Source: Euglena gracilis (taxonomy: Eukaryota; Euglenida; Euglenophyceae; Euglenales). From it: DNA of 64,000 nucleotides. The translations under genes were made by a program, and so were the position numbers. The stretch is taken from assembly GCA_039621445.1 (NCBI GenBank), contig CP154956.1, positions 95,174,406-95,238,405 on the forward strand, in the 5' to 3' direction. Shown here piece after piece: positions 53,900 to 64,000 of the stretch (positions are counted from its first letter, which is position 1; each line of letters opens with the position of its first letter). Below the pieces are notes generated by a model. That model saw only the letters and a program-made list of their open reading frames with translations, did not search any database and was not told where the DNA came from.

Positions 53900-55790
53900 A
53901 AATTTGCCACCACCCTACCCCTATGTCCGCTCCTTGGCCTGACATTCAATCCTGACGTGGACAGACCAAGAGGAGGCCCTTGAAGTTGGTATTTCAAGTC
54001 ATTAACTGACCCGTTGCATTTATTGGATTTATGTTCTGCAGATATTTCAAACAAGTCCCAAATTTCTGTGCTACCTCCGCCTTGGCTCACATGCTGTCCC
54101 GTTTCTGTCCCCCGTCTGTCATCCACAGCGCGAGTCGGCTCATGAAGTGACACAAAGTCGTGTCTGCCGCCTTTTTTGGGTCTGGTCCCCTGTGTTGCAG
54201 GTGGCCGTGTGTGAAGACGTGTGGGATGCAGAAGAAGGAACAAGAAGGAATTGTTCACCTTTTAAGGACAACTGACCAAAAGGGCCGACCAGCATTCTGT
54301 CTGTTGCTCAAACAGGGCTGAAGTTAAGTGGTCCAAAGGCGTATTTTATTGAGTTTTCAGGTGAATGAGTGGCCATTTATGGATGCCAGAACCAGGAATC
54401 AGTTTGTTTCGTGGTGTCGACCGGTCAGTCGAATGTGTTGGGACCACGTATGCTTTTTTTTTGAAATGTCTTCAGGGAGATCCTTGAGAGACTTTTTTTC
54501 CCCGTCCAGGACTGTCCCTCAAGGACTGCCCTTTTAGGACCGGACCGCCCTTTCAAAGGACTGCCAACGGCTGATCTGGATATCGAACAGGTTCGCAAAA
54601 ACACATTTTTTGACATTTTGGATGGATTGTAGAAGTGTACTAGAAATAACTTTTATCCCAAACTCAAATATGGCCATTTTTCCATCCATTTGTGAATTTT
54701 TCCTTGGATCTGCTGGGACGGAATTTTTTGTTTAAAGACCGCCCTGAGTGTCTGGACCGATTTGGAGACAAATGAAATATCAGCAAACCGAGAGCCTGAA
54801 GAAAACCTCTGTTTTCAATCTTTGTTGGAGCATTTCTTATTCGAAAACATTAACATCCTTTTATGTTTTTACCTTTTTTCAGGACAAAAGTATTTTTGTC
54901 CTGAATTGTTGATTGTTCTTCCTCTGTCCTGTGTGGTTTTAAAAACACTGACATGTTTGGTGCTCTCTTTCCGTTCCATAAATTGCCTGACGTTCCAGTT
55001 TCCATCACACAGGGCCATGCCGACTGTGCATATCCCGCAGTGACGTGCATTTTTTGTTATTTTGTCCTCGTCTTCTGTAACTCGAAACTCCAGCCTTCGT
55101 AAGTTTTCTTTCTTTGTCTTTGTTGGCTGCACGTGCATATGGCACCTCACTCCTCCCCCAACGCCTAAAACCTCCAGTTGGATAACTGGGAAATGTATTC
55201 GGAGGCTGGAGTGATTTATAAGTCGGAGTTATTATTTCGCAAAACATTACGAACCCACTATGATTATGATATGAGCCCATAGCCCATTACGAACGGGCTG
55301 TGGGCTGTGTTGCCCGCAGCCCCCAAAAAACTTTTTTAGTTCGCATATACAAAAGACACAAGCACATGCGGTGATTTTTCACACCCAGGTGACTGTTCAA
55401 ATTATACCCTGATAAAAGGTCAAAAAATGATGGCACCCAACGCTACACAAAACCGTCCGAATCATTTCCGGCGGAGTGGTGGTTTGACTATCAATTGGGC
55501 CTGCTCACTGGGTAGCACCATCTCTGGACCCCACACTCCCTTGAAGAAAACCGACCTGGGACACCGAGGGCGAAGCATAAAGACCTTATGAGTAGGGTTC
55601 GACATAAGGAGGGTGTGCAGGGTTGGGGGAGTTCCCCCTCCAGTACCGTTCTATTATTACACGCTCTGCCCCAAGCCCAGGTGGTGAAATTGGTCATCTC
55701 ATCTCACGCATATCTGCAGCCAGAGTTGGTGCCAATTTCAATTGCCTGTTGGCCTCGATTTCCTCGATGACTGTCTGGTTCTACCTGGAG
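53900..55790. other. no gene recognised; one short G/C-tract relic
   Basis: 54480-54560 has CCCCGTCCAGGACTGTCCCT and GGACCGGACCGCCCT, resembling the AGGGCGGTCC element ends. 55596-55640 has AGGGTTCGACATAAGGAGGG, resembling the CAGGGTT terminus of the MITE at 6703. Otherwise unique DNA without supported exons. Confidence 0.35.
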
Positions 55791-55801
55791 TGCATTATGT
55801 A

Positions 55802-56208
55802 AACCCCCCCCAATAAAAAAATACCCCCCCAATATAACCCCTCCCCCCAAAAAAACCCCTGGGGGGTTTGATTTTGCCGCCCATATATAACCCCCCCCTG
55901 ATGTGGAGCCAGACGCTGGTGACATTCAGGAAAAAGTAGAAAATTTTTGGGTGGATTCAACATTTTTTCGCCAGAAATGCTCCATTTTGGCACATTTTTG
56001 CAAAAAAAATAGGAGGTACACGACAAAAATTGGGCATAAAATTCGTATTTGGTCACAATTGAAGGCCGCTGAAGGTCATAGAGGCCACCCCAAATAAATT
56101 GATTCCCCCCCCCAAAAAATAAAGCCCCCCCAAAATATAATGCCCTCCCTGAGGGACTTAAAATCCCGTCCAAATATAAAGCCGGGGGGATTTATATTTG
56201 GGGGGAGT
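55802..56208 (-). mobile_element. 407-bp TIR element with TA duplication
   Basis: TA (55800-55801) then AACCCCCCCCAATA on the left. On the right, complementary strand, ACTCCCCCCAAATATAAATC with TA at 56209-56210. Subterminal CCAAATATAAAGCC motifs. The interior matches 44444-44610 inverted (AATGCTCCATTTTGG, CAATTGAAGGCCGCTGAAGG). No coding capacity. Confidence 0.7.
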
Positions 56209-56615
56209 TATGTACTTTTTGAAAAGCGTTTCTAGCTCTCTAAGAACTGGAGGGATTGATTGAAAGGGGCAGAGAAGCACAAGCAACGGAATGCATTTGA
56301 GTATTTTCCCTGTATTCACACATTTTTGCCACCTTTTTCCAATCCATTTACCCTCACCCTATATACACGCCACGTTCACCTGTGCTTTTTGTTTTCCTCT
56401 TTTGGAATTTGTCAATTCCCAAAGTTTTTCAATCAATGCATTTCAATGCAATTAACTTTTGATCAATTGTACGTTGTGTGATTCAAGCTGCACTCCTTCA
56501 TACGCAGAGTTCTCCCCTTTTTCTGCAATTTTGCATTTTTTCGTTCTTTGAGTACTTTTTCTCCCCCTCTACCATCCTCTTTGTTGCCTTGTCTCCGCAG
56601 TGCACTTCTGCAAGA

Positions 56616-58720
56616 ATGCGATTGTCTGTCATCTTCTTGGTAGTGCTCGCAGTCTCCGTGTTGCTCACCTCCTTGGCAGCCTGGGACCAGGCAGTTTTTT
56701 ATCCTCTCCCCACCTGTGAACCCGGCGAATATTTTATTGCAATTTCAAGGTTTACTGGATAATTTTATAGTTCAATTTTTTCGATTCTTTTTGATAATGT
56801 TGAGTTGTCAGCGAAGTAGGGGGAAAGAACACCTTTGTTCTGTTTTTTGTTTTGTTTTTATGGCCAATCTTTTTTGGGCATAATTATATTTTTTTTGGCA
56901 GAATTCTCATCATAATTTCATTTTTTTCCTGTCAATTATTGTGTCTTGTTCAGAAATGAATTTAACAATTCATTTTTCTGCCTCTGACCCAATTTTCCTC
57001 CATCACTCAGTGTCTTTCATTGTGTGGGCAGTCACCGCTATTTGGTGTGAGAACAGGCATAAAAATGCAAGGAATCCCTGAACACACAATTCTTTTTTCA
57101 AAAAAAGAAGGTGCAAGGGAACAGCAAAGCAATGATGACCAGCCTCAAAGCCCCTCAAATGGCGTCGATATTTGGCTTTCTATTTCACATTCACACTTTG
57201 TAAACTAACATTTTAATAGAATTCCTTGAAAATATGCTAGCGGGGCGGAACCTTTTTTGAAAAATGGCGAGAAGAATGGGCAAGTTCTTTGTTTTTTGGT
57301 CTTGGTCGAAGCAATTGTTGCTGAATCAACCAGAAATGTTTTGCGATTTTTTGACTAGAATTTGGCCCATATTTGCTTGAACCAATTTTATCTCTTCCAA
57401 TTTCCACATTTCCCTGGGGGCAACTTGTCCTCACCCCCAAAAAATCTTTGCTCTGAAATCAATTTTTTTTTCGAGTTTTCCAACAGGGGGCAAAATCCTT
57501 CAGGAGCTCCCTGGGATGTACATTTTTCTGGTGGAGAGGACTCGGGAAACTCCATAATTATTCCTCCTCAAGGAATAATTCCCCGCTGGGGAATTCCGAT
57601 TTGTGTAAAATCCTTGAAACTACTTTTGGCCGTACCTTGCCACTCTGGCCCCATTTTCGGGTTTTTGGTCAATTTTGCGCGTGGTGCTGAGAGTCTTAAC
57701 ATGCGAACTTGCCCCCCCCCCAAGGTTGGCCCCCGGCTTTGAAATCAATCATGGCCCAGGAGGTGGGAGGAAGAATAGTGAATTTTAACTTTTTTTTTAG
57801 CAGTCTTTTAACAGAAAGGTGTGAACGACGCCTGCTGACCACGTGGCTCATGGTTGAAAACATACGTAGCAAATAGACAGAGCTTTCCAAACAGCTGCGA
57901 AGGCGTTAAGCAACCATCAAGCAAAAAAAAAAAATCCGACAACTGCTTGTGTTTTTTTAAAAATAGATTGTCGAATTGAAATGCCCAAAGAATTAAATTG
58001 AACAACTCGAAGAATAAATTGCCAGATATATTGCTGTGTGCTCAGTTGTGGAGAAATGCACCTGCAAATACCTATACATGGAAGCACGCGTGCGCACACA
58101 ATTGCACACTTGAAATAATTGGATAATTCTTGGATATATTCTTGGATTTTTTTTAATTTGCATTTTTTCTGATGGCTTTCTGATGGCCTCGGAAGCATTC
58201 TTCTTTCCTCCCCAGTCGGGAAAGCAGTCTGCACAGGGCATCACCTATGGTACATCATACAGCCGATCAGGGTCCACCTTGCATGATGTTCTGATGTCTG
58301 GAACCCCATTGGATGAACGAGGCCTGCTGGAGTTTTTTCGATGCTCCGGACATCATTTGTGGTTGCTCTTCACAGCTGGCTGCTTCACCCTTCATCAACA
58401 GGTTAGTGAGTAGTTCACGGGTCTGCATACACTTGGGAACAGGGCGGCCAGCACCACAGGCCGTGACACATAAAGAGGGCGATGTTTTGATCCCTCCACC
58501 GATACCCCAGCCGCCTGTGTGTTTGGTGCCTCCGGCTGATTGCATGTGGTAGCCAGTGGCAGTGGTGGGGGCAAAATCGGCAAATGGCAGCAGCGTGGCC
58601 TGTGTCCCGCGAGTGACCACCATGTCCTCGGAGTTCACCGCCCTGTCCCAGGAGACGCTCAGTGCGTTCGGCTCGTTCGTGCAGGCACTGGGCAGTGGTG
58701 CCGCCTTGTGGAGGGTTTGA
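56616..58720 (+). CDS. four-exon secreted protein, unknown
   Basis: Exon 1 (56601-56749) follows GCCTTGTCTCCGCAG; the ATG at 56616 opens MRLSVIFLVVLAVSVLLTSL, a typical signal peptide, then AWDQAVFYPLPTCEPGEYF, and a donor AAG|GTTTAC. Exon 2 (57487-57604) follows TTTTCGAGTTTTCCAACAG and ends TGT|GTAAAA. Exon 3 (58216-58401) follows CTTCTTTCCTCCCCAG and ends CAG|GTTAGTGAG. Exon 4 (58553-58720) follows TGTGGTAG and ends with TGA. Phases fit throughout (2/1, 0/0, 0/0), giving about 201 residues. CEPGEY recalls Cys-rich extracellular repeats, but a single cysteine pair is not enough to name one. A 155-codon antisense frame (58267-58734) is a rival reading of the last two exons. Confidence 0.45.
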
Positions 58721-58823
58721 GGGGCGGATGACATGCTGCCTGGCGGAAACCTTCCCTTTCTGATGAAACACCCAATCTCTGACCTTTTTTCTTTATTTAC
58801 TCTTTAAGACGTGCAGAATGGAC

Positions 58824-58880
58824 AGGGCGGTCCGTAAGGGAATGGTATTTTTTTTTTAGTTAAGGACCCCCCCCCAATAC
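58824..58880 (+). mobile_element. solo end of the AGGGCGGTCC element family
   Basis: AGGGCGGTCCGTAAGGGAAT, a T run and AGTTAAGGACC parallel the left end at 62529. The other end was not found. Confidence 0.5.
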
Positions 58881-58899
58881 ACAGAAATGCCCCCACACC

Positions 58900-59940
58900 A
58901 CCGGTGTTTTTTCAACACCTGCCAAATGCAACGTCCGATATGCATTTTTATATTTGTCCATGACCCATCAACCTCAAAATGCTCATTTGAGAGGAAAAAG
59001 AGCAAATTTTCACCCATCAAAATTTCACCTCTAACCATCAAAACGGTGAAGTTCCCGGTGAATTTCACCGGTGAAGTTCACCGGCCAAGGGTACGCCCTG
59101 CCTCCCCCCCCACCTCCCCATATTACCGGTGAACTTTCCGGGGATGGGCGGTCCGACCACCTTCCCCTTCCTTGGTGAAGGAGAGACGTGGACTCCTCTC
59201 CTCGGGGCAGAATGGGAATTGGCCAAACAGCCAGGGTGGTGGGTGGGGGGGGGGTCAACCCGAAAAGTTTTCCCCAGCGTCTTCGGCGTGGGGTGTATTT
59301 TGGAACCATTTTGGGACCCATAAACCGCCAAGAACCCCCAAAACCATTTTCTCACACTTTCCAAAATTCAACATTTTCTCAAAATTTTGATTTTGAGAGG
59401 TTTTTGAAGCAAAAAAATGCCATTGAAAATCAAAAGGAATTCCAAGAGAAAAACTGTCAGTAAAATTTGGCTGTGCCAAAATTTGGTCCAATTTCTTTGA
59501 CGTTTTTTTCACCCCCCCCCTCCAAAAAATTACCAGTTTTTAACCCTGAAATTTTTGATATTTTTTTTTGTGAAAATATGTGGGTTTCCATCAAAAAATC
59601 ATGCACTTTGGGTTCATTTTTCAAAAAAAAAGTTTTCAGAAATTTTCCCGGTCAACATCCCCGTTTTCCCAGAACTGGTGAAAATGCTGTGGTGGGGGGA
59701 GTCGACCCCCCACCAGTCCTTCCCATATACGGGGTCGAGTTTTCAAATTTTGCTAAAAATCACGCCAACTGGGAGGCAGGGGGGGGTCTACCCCACCTAC
59801 CATGAAGCAAGACCCCTCCCACCTACCTCAAAAAAACTCCTTCGGCGCTTTTGACGACGAAGTAGAAGTTTGACCGAAAAATTGGCGCCCCCAGAACTAC
59901 GAGAAGGCCTGTTGGGGGGGGGGGTAGACCACACACCACT
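58900..59940. mobile_element. cluster of G/C-tract relics with degraded hairpins
   Basis: GAATTTCACCGGTGAAGTTCACCGG (about 59059) is a local palindrome. CCCCAGCGTCTTCGGCGTGGGG (about 59273-59294) and CTTCGGCGCTTTTGACGACG (about 59840) resemble the hairpin core. No gene seen. Confidence 0.3.
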
Positions 59941-59944
59941 CATA

Positions 59945-60890
59945 GGATTGTAGGGATTGCTGTACAGCCCTGGGGGTTGTGCATTTGCCAATTCCTGATT
60001 TCCGAAATTCAATCTGCTGTGTGCCCTAGAATCTGCCAGGTCGTCGATCGGAAAAATTGCCTTTGCATGGATCCAGACACTTGCATATCCCTACAGAAAA
60101 ATCTTTTTTTGTGTTACTTTTGTTTTTTAGCTTTCCCCCGGCGATTTTTGGATTTCTGCTGAAGAATTTTTCTGATTCTGAAAACTTGCTCATTTTGGAA
60201 ACATTTTTCGCCTGAGGCTGAAATTTTGGCATGTTTTTTATCGTTTGGTCATTTTTGGGGCATGTTATATCATGGAAAATGGGGAATTTTCTGCAGCTGA
60301 GGTGAAAAATTTCTGCCCTCTCCAGCAGAAAGTGTATCTCGAGCTCCTAAAGGATTGTGCTTGTATTTTTTTGCATTATTTGTATTTTTTTACACACATT
60401 TTTGCTTTTTTTTTGCATCGCGTCTTTTTAGGGGGGCAGAGCCGGTCACAATCGTCAGGATTTTGTCAACGCCAAAGCAGCGGAAATGTTCATCATGGTG
60501 ACAGCAAATCAATGAATGTATCGGAATCTGGCAAATCTTGCCAAAATCGACAGACACAAAAAAACCACAAAGCACAAGACAAAACACAAGCCACTTCGCA
60601 GATCCTTATTCCGCAAATCTGATGGTTTCTTGACCGAAGGGTGACACCGGTGGTTCTGTTCCATATTAAAGTCGTGAGACCTGCAAGCGGGAGGACGATG
60701 GCTTCAGAATGCAACCACGTTGCTACGTCCCTTTTCTGATTCAAGAAAGGAAAAAGAGCTTAGAATTGTTCTTCCATTCAGAATTATTCCACCAGCCGGC
60801 ACCCATTTTGAGATCCCCCCCAAATGACTAATAGAAAAGTTCCTGACACATTTCTGATTGCCAAAAAAAAAGCTCAGAAACATTTCAATC
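59945..60890. other. no certain gene
   Basis: Two short exon-like stretches lie at about 60299-60344 (EVKNFCPLQQKVYLELLK, after TTTTCTGCAG) and 60432-60492 (after GTCTTTTTAG). They are too short and lack codon bias, so are not called. Confidence 0.3.
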
Positions 60891-60899
60891 GTTGATATG

Positions 60900-61200
60900 A
60901 AGCTAGGGTTTTTTTTAAGACCGGGGGGAGGGGGGTCCCCCCCACTCACCCACCCCCTGGGGGGGGGGTCCTGGGGACCCAACCCCCGTTTCCCTGAAAC
61001 GGCCAAAAAATTGCGAAAAATGCTAAAAAGCATTTTTTTCAAAATTTTTCGACACCTCGGCACCGAAAAATATATCCCACTCCGGGGGTCCAAGACTAAA
61101 AACTCCTGTTTCAAATGTGGTTTCTCCAATCAACCATCCATTCTCAGGAAGGTCCCTAACACAAAAAAAAAGAAAAAAATCCTGTCCCAATACACTTCAA
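60900..61200. mobile_element. G/C-tract element relic
   Basis: Starts with a T run and AAGACCGGGGGGAGGGGGGT and ends with AAGGTCCCTAACA, an A run, and ATCCTGTCCCAATACACTTC. The last part matches 29512-29563 (GGTCCTTAAGCC, A run, CCTGTCCCCATGCACTTC). Confidence 0.45.
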
Positions 61201-61236
61201 CTGAGAATTAAGGATTTTTTACACGCAGGCGTCACT

Positions 61237-61267
61237 GCGTGCGTGCGTGCGTGCGTGCGCGCGCGTG
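61237..61267. repeat. (GCGT)n microsatellite
   Basis: Short GCGTGCGT tract, the same tetranucleotide (complement ACGC) that forms the large array at 48-51.6 kb. Confidence 0.9.
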
Positions 61268-61269
61268 TC

Positions 61270-62510
61270 TGTCACAAGTTGTCCACCCAGCATACTGTTA
61301 AAGAAAAAAATAACATTCGGAACTGGAAAAAAACATCTGAATAATTGACATCTAAAGAGGCCACTTCAAAAGGCACAGACCCCCTCGGATTTTGGGGGGG
61401 GGTTCCAGAAATGCACTCCCCCCAGAGCCGGGGCCAAAAGTGATGATTCGCTCAGGATTTCGTCCAATCCTGCTGCCTCTCGCTCTCTCCCCTGTAACGA
61501 CGGTGCCCAAATCAAATTTTTGTGGAAGTGTGAAAATGTACACAGTGACGAAAAAGAGCTTAGGTGCGAGATTTGCCGCCTAAGACTATGAGACAGGCTG
61601 TTTCTGCACAATAATTTAAAAGTAAGACCCCAGATCTATTTTTTTCAGTCTGCTCCTGAAAATCCCAATTGTCTACTTTCTGGATTTTTTCCGAAGAATT
61701 CGGAGGAGAGGATCCAAAAAATGGGCTGAAAAAGGCATTTTCTGGCAATGTCTGGGGAATCAAAAATGGAGGAATTGTTTTTAACAATGTGAGCTGGGCA
61801 AACAAAAGGGGAAAAAAATCACTCATTTTGGGGGCATTTTCACAGTCTCCAGGGTATCACGTGTTTTTCATGTTTTTTTTGCGGTTTTTTTTGAGGTCGG
61901 AATGACACAAAAGCCCCCGGACTTATACTCCCAAAGTAAAAAAAAAAAAGCCGACAAAAATACCAAAATCCCGGTACCGCCTCCCCCTTTCCATTATGAC
62001 AATGCTCTGGAGGTGGGGTGGCTGGTCCACCCCTTTGCCTGATTTCTGAAGTTTTGTGGCACGTTGTGGAAGTATTTGAAGTTGGTCATGAAAGGAGCGG
62101 AAGTATGAAGTATTAGTATGAAGTAGGAGTGGGAGTGCACATGCCATATACACGATTGACTGTTCGAGAATTTTCTGCCACTGGGGGTTGGAGGGGGATA
62201 TTGCACACAGGAGGATTGCCACCTTTTAGTAGTTGAGGTTGGTGGCAAAAATCCATCAATTCCCCACTGACGTTTAAGACTCTGTGTGACACCCGCACAA
62301 CAGCATAAATGATGTCGGTGTGCGCAAATGCGTATATGGACGATGTGCGCATTTGCCACATCTACCATTTTGAACCCAACCAACAGCCTCCTATGTGAGC
62401 ATGTTTGGAGCTGGAAAAAAAATTGGATGAGATTATACAACCTGGAGGTGCTGTTTATTTTGATGTTTCAGGGGTCAGAAACTGGTTTCACAGTCTGAAT
62501 TGCCGATGCT
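61270..62510. other. no gene recognised
   Basis: Unique AT-rich DNA. GGTGTGCGCAAATGCG and GTGCGCATTTGCC at 62308-62356 belong to the GTTGGTGYGYGCAAATGCG motif family. Confidence 0.4.
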
Positions 62511-62528
62511 CAAATTAGGGCCCACGGC

Positions 62529-62840
62529 AGGGCGGTCCATAAGGGACGGGAAGTTTTTTTTTTTTTTTTTCGTTAAGGACCGCCCCTTAAGGACCGCCCC
62601 CCCGACCAAGGATCGACCGGGACTTGAACGGGGGTCGAAAACCAAAAAGTCGAAAAACGCATTTTTTGACGCTATGGGCGGATGGGCGATGTTCCAAAAG
62701 TGCCAGGAATCACTTTTTTTCCCGAAGTCGACCCGTTTCGGGCAAAATACGGCCACTTTTCGGTCATGGATTTTCAAAAAAATTTCTCGGCTGTGCCGGG
62801 ACGGGATTTTTTTTTTTTTTTTTTGCTTAAGGACCGCCCT
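62529..62840 (+). mobile_element. 312-bp TIR element with 10-bp target duplication
   Basis: The left end is AGGGCGGTCCATAAG and the right end is CTTAAGGACCGCCCT, a 15-bp inverted repeat with one mismatch. GGCCCACGGC lies immediately outside both ends (62519-62528, 62841-62850). Next to each end are GACGGGA and a long T run. The interior has TTAAGGACCGCCCCTTAAGG and GGGTCGAAAACC ... AAGTCGAAAAACGC. No coding capacity. A TSD of 9-11 bp is typical of Mutator-like elements, but longer TIRs are usual there, so the superfamily is open. Confidence 0.85.
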
Positions 62841-62849
62841 GGCCCACGG

Positions 62850-63439
62850 CCTGGTCCTTTGGTTGTTGTTCAATTTCTACAAAAATATCTCCAACCTAAG
62901 AATTTTTAAACTGCACTGGTCCCACTGCACCCTCCTCTAAATGGTACGTCTTTTAAGTTGTACAACTGGTTGGTGCGCACAGATGCACAAACCCACCAGA
63001 CAAACTGGTTTTTTGCATTTGCTCAAACCAGCCACTTGTTATATCAGTGACACCTGCTCTCAGGGAGCTGTCTGCAAGCTGTGAAAGTCCCTGCTTCCTT
63101 CTCCCCGTCCTAAAGTACCCCATCACGTCGTGTTTTCATTTTTGGGTTTTTGGGTGGGGTGATCGCATTTACCCACATCGACAAAGAAAAAATCCGTCAG
63201 GGCGATGCGCCGCTTTTGACAATTTTCCATGCTTATGGAAACAAACCGGACATCCATGAATGTTTTGGGCCATTCTCCTGACATTTTGGGCACTTCTTAC
63301 TGCATTTTATTTTGGAAAGAATCGCCTGTGAACGAGTGGAGGGTGACGTCAGTTCTGTCCTGAATTGTTGCTTAAACACAAAATCTGTTTCTCCAAAATT
63401 CCACCGCTCACAGATGAACAACTCGGGCATGCCAAAAAA
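62850..63439. other. no gene recognised
   Basis: Unique DNA. GTTGGTGCGCACAGATGCA at 62970 is another copy of the small dispersed motif. Confidence 0.4.
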
Positions 63440-63545
63440 GAAGGTTAGTCAGCTGGATGAAAGGCACATCCATCATTTTTGAAAATTTTAAGAAGTAAAT
63501 GGTGTAATGCACACTTTGGGGTGTTCATTTCCCCCCTGTGAATGC
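63440..63545 (-). repeat. dispersed repeat, inverted partner of 35331-35450
   Basis: See 35331. The two copies differ by scattered substitutions, so the duplication is not recent. Confidence 0.75.
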
Positions 63546-64000
63546 TTGACGATGACCATGGCTCACCACTGCAAGAGATACAAAGCAATGCAAACCTTGT
63601 GAACAACATCTTATCCAGGCTGCCACGTTTTAACCTCATTTCATCTTTTGTTCAAAGAGGGTGCTTTCAAAAGGAGATTCATTCAAGGGACTTCATTCTG
63701 TTCCACATCTAATTTGATGGTTTTTGGTTTCTCTTTTCACACTTGGAAAACTTGATGTTCAAAATAATCTCCGCAAAAGTGAATTTCTCTCTTTTTCTGC
63801 CATTATTTTCTTTTCATTATGTGTCGTAATGCGTCATATTTTCTTTTCTACCTCCCTTTTTCCCCTCTCCCCGGACACCCACGTGTTCACCTGCAGATGT
63901 GACATCCCCCCACACGAGGTAGCACATTTGTTGAACACTGACTAGTGGCCTCTGGCCAGTGCTTCCCCAAATCATTTCGCCCAAGCTTTCTGACGGCCTG
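63546..64000. other. no gene; one strong acceptor
   Basis: A good polypyrimidine tract and CACCTGCAG end at about 63896, but the following open sequence is only about 22 bases before a GTAGCA. No exon is called. Confidence 0.3.

Noticed and set aside
58267-58734. 155-codon minus-strand open frame with a faint transposase-like segment (LCVTACGAGRPVPKCM)
   Set aside because: It overlaps plus-strand exons 3 and 4, which have splice signals and matching phases. The transposase similarity is too weak to state. Kept as a rival reading only.
59977-60622. Possible exon pair at about 60299-60344 and 60432-60492
   Set aside because: Short, AT-rich, no third-position bias, donors weak.

Overview
This is eukaryotic nuclear DNA. 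Short protein-coding segments with mostly G/C third codon positions sit between good GT-AG splice signals (polypyrimidine tract, AG, open frame, GT). They are isolated in long non-coding DNA full of microsatellites, poly-C/poly-G tracts, palindromes and small inverted-repeat elements. I saw no rRNA, tRNA, CRISPR array or bacterial operon. The style fits a large, repeat-rich protist or algal genome, for example an alveolate such as a chromerid or dinoflagellate. That placement is a weak inference from style alone, because no diagnostic gene was found.

Layout. 0.2-2.2 kb: a dispersed repeat that recurs at 14.5-16.1 kb. 2.6-8.5 kb: a region bounded by inverted repeats and crowded at both ends with TTGCGC/GCGCAA palindromes; it holds two candidate gene fragments (polyQ 4.2-4.8 kb, two-exon 5.2-5.6 kb) and a hAT-type MITE (6703-7084). 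8.6-9.2 kb: the second half of the dispersed repeat, copied at 16.15-16.72 kb. 10.9-13.5 kb: (GT)n, 1.7 kb of (GAGAA)n, then (TAATA)n. 13.5-14.2 kb: a 656-bp TIR element. 14.5-16.7 kb: the dispersed-repeat copy, carrying a 217-bp element with an empty-site comparison. 18.8-21.1 kb: two minus-strand exons and a 625-bp element with near-perfect TIRs. 23.1-24.3 kb: a 112-bp palindrome and a broken tyrosine recombinase. 26-27.5 kb: a decayed exon copy and a cyclase-like exon. 29.5-34 kb: a transposon relic, a hAT transposase relic, a three-exon gene with an internal TGA and a further exon group. 36.4-38.1 kb: two good exons. 41-42.6 kb: a large minus-strand coding region broken by frameshifts. 43.7-44.0 kb: the intact partner of the 26.7-kb exon. 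47.9-51.7 kb: 3.8 kb of (TG), (CA) and (ACGC) arrays. 52.4-53.6 kb: a 1.25-kb element with 187-bp inverted repeats built of nested palindromes. 56.6-58.7 kb: the best gene model, four phase-compatible exons starting with a signal peptide. 62.5-62.8 kb: a 312-bp element with a 10-bp target duplication.

No pathway joins these genes; most are unrecognised. The clearest biology is mobile: at least five structurally defined non-autonomous DNA-transposon families, many with C/G homopolymer termini, a recurring CCGGCGCC-TTC-GGCGCCGG hairpin core, and relics of the enzyme classes (hAT transposase, tyrosine recombinase, possibly a non-LTR reverse transcriptase). All calls come from reading sequence by eye without searches; exon boundaries and functions are hypotheses.
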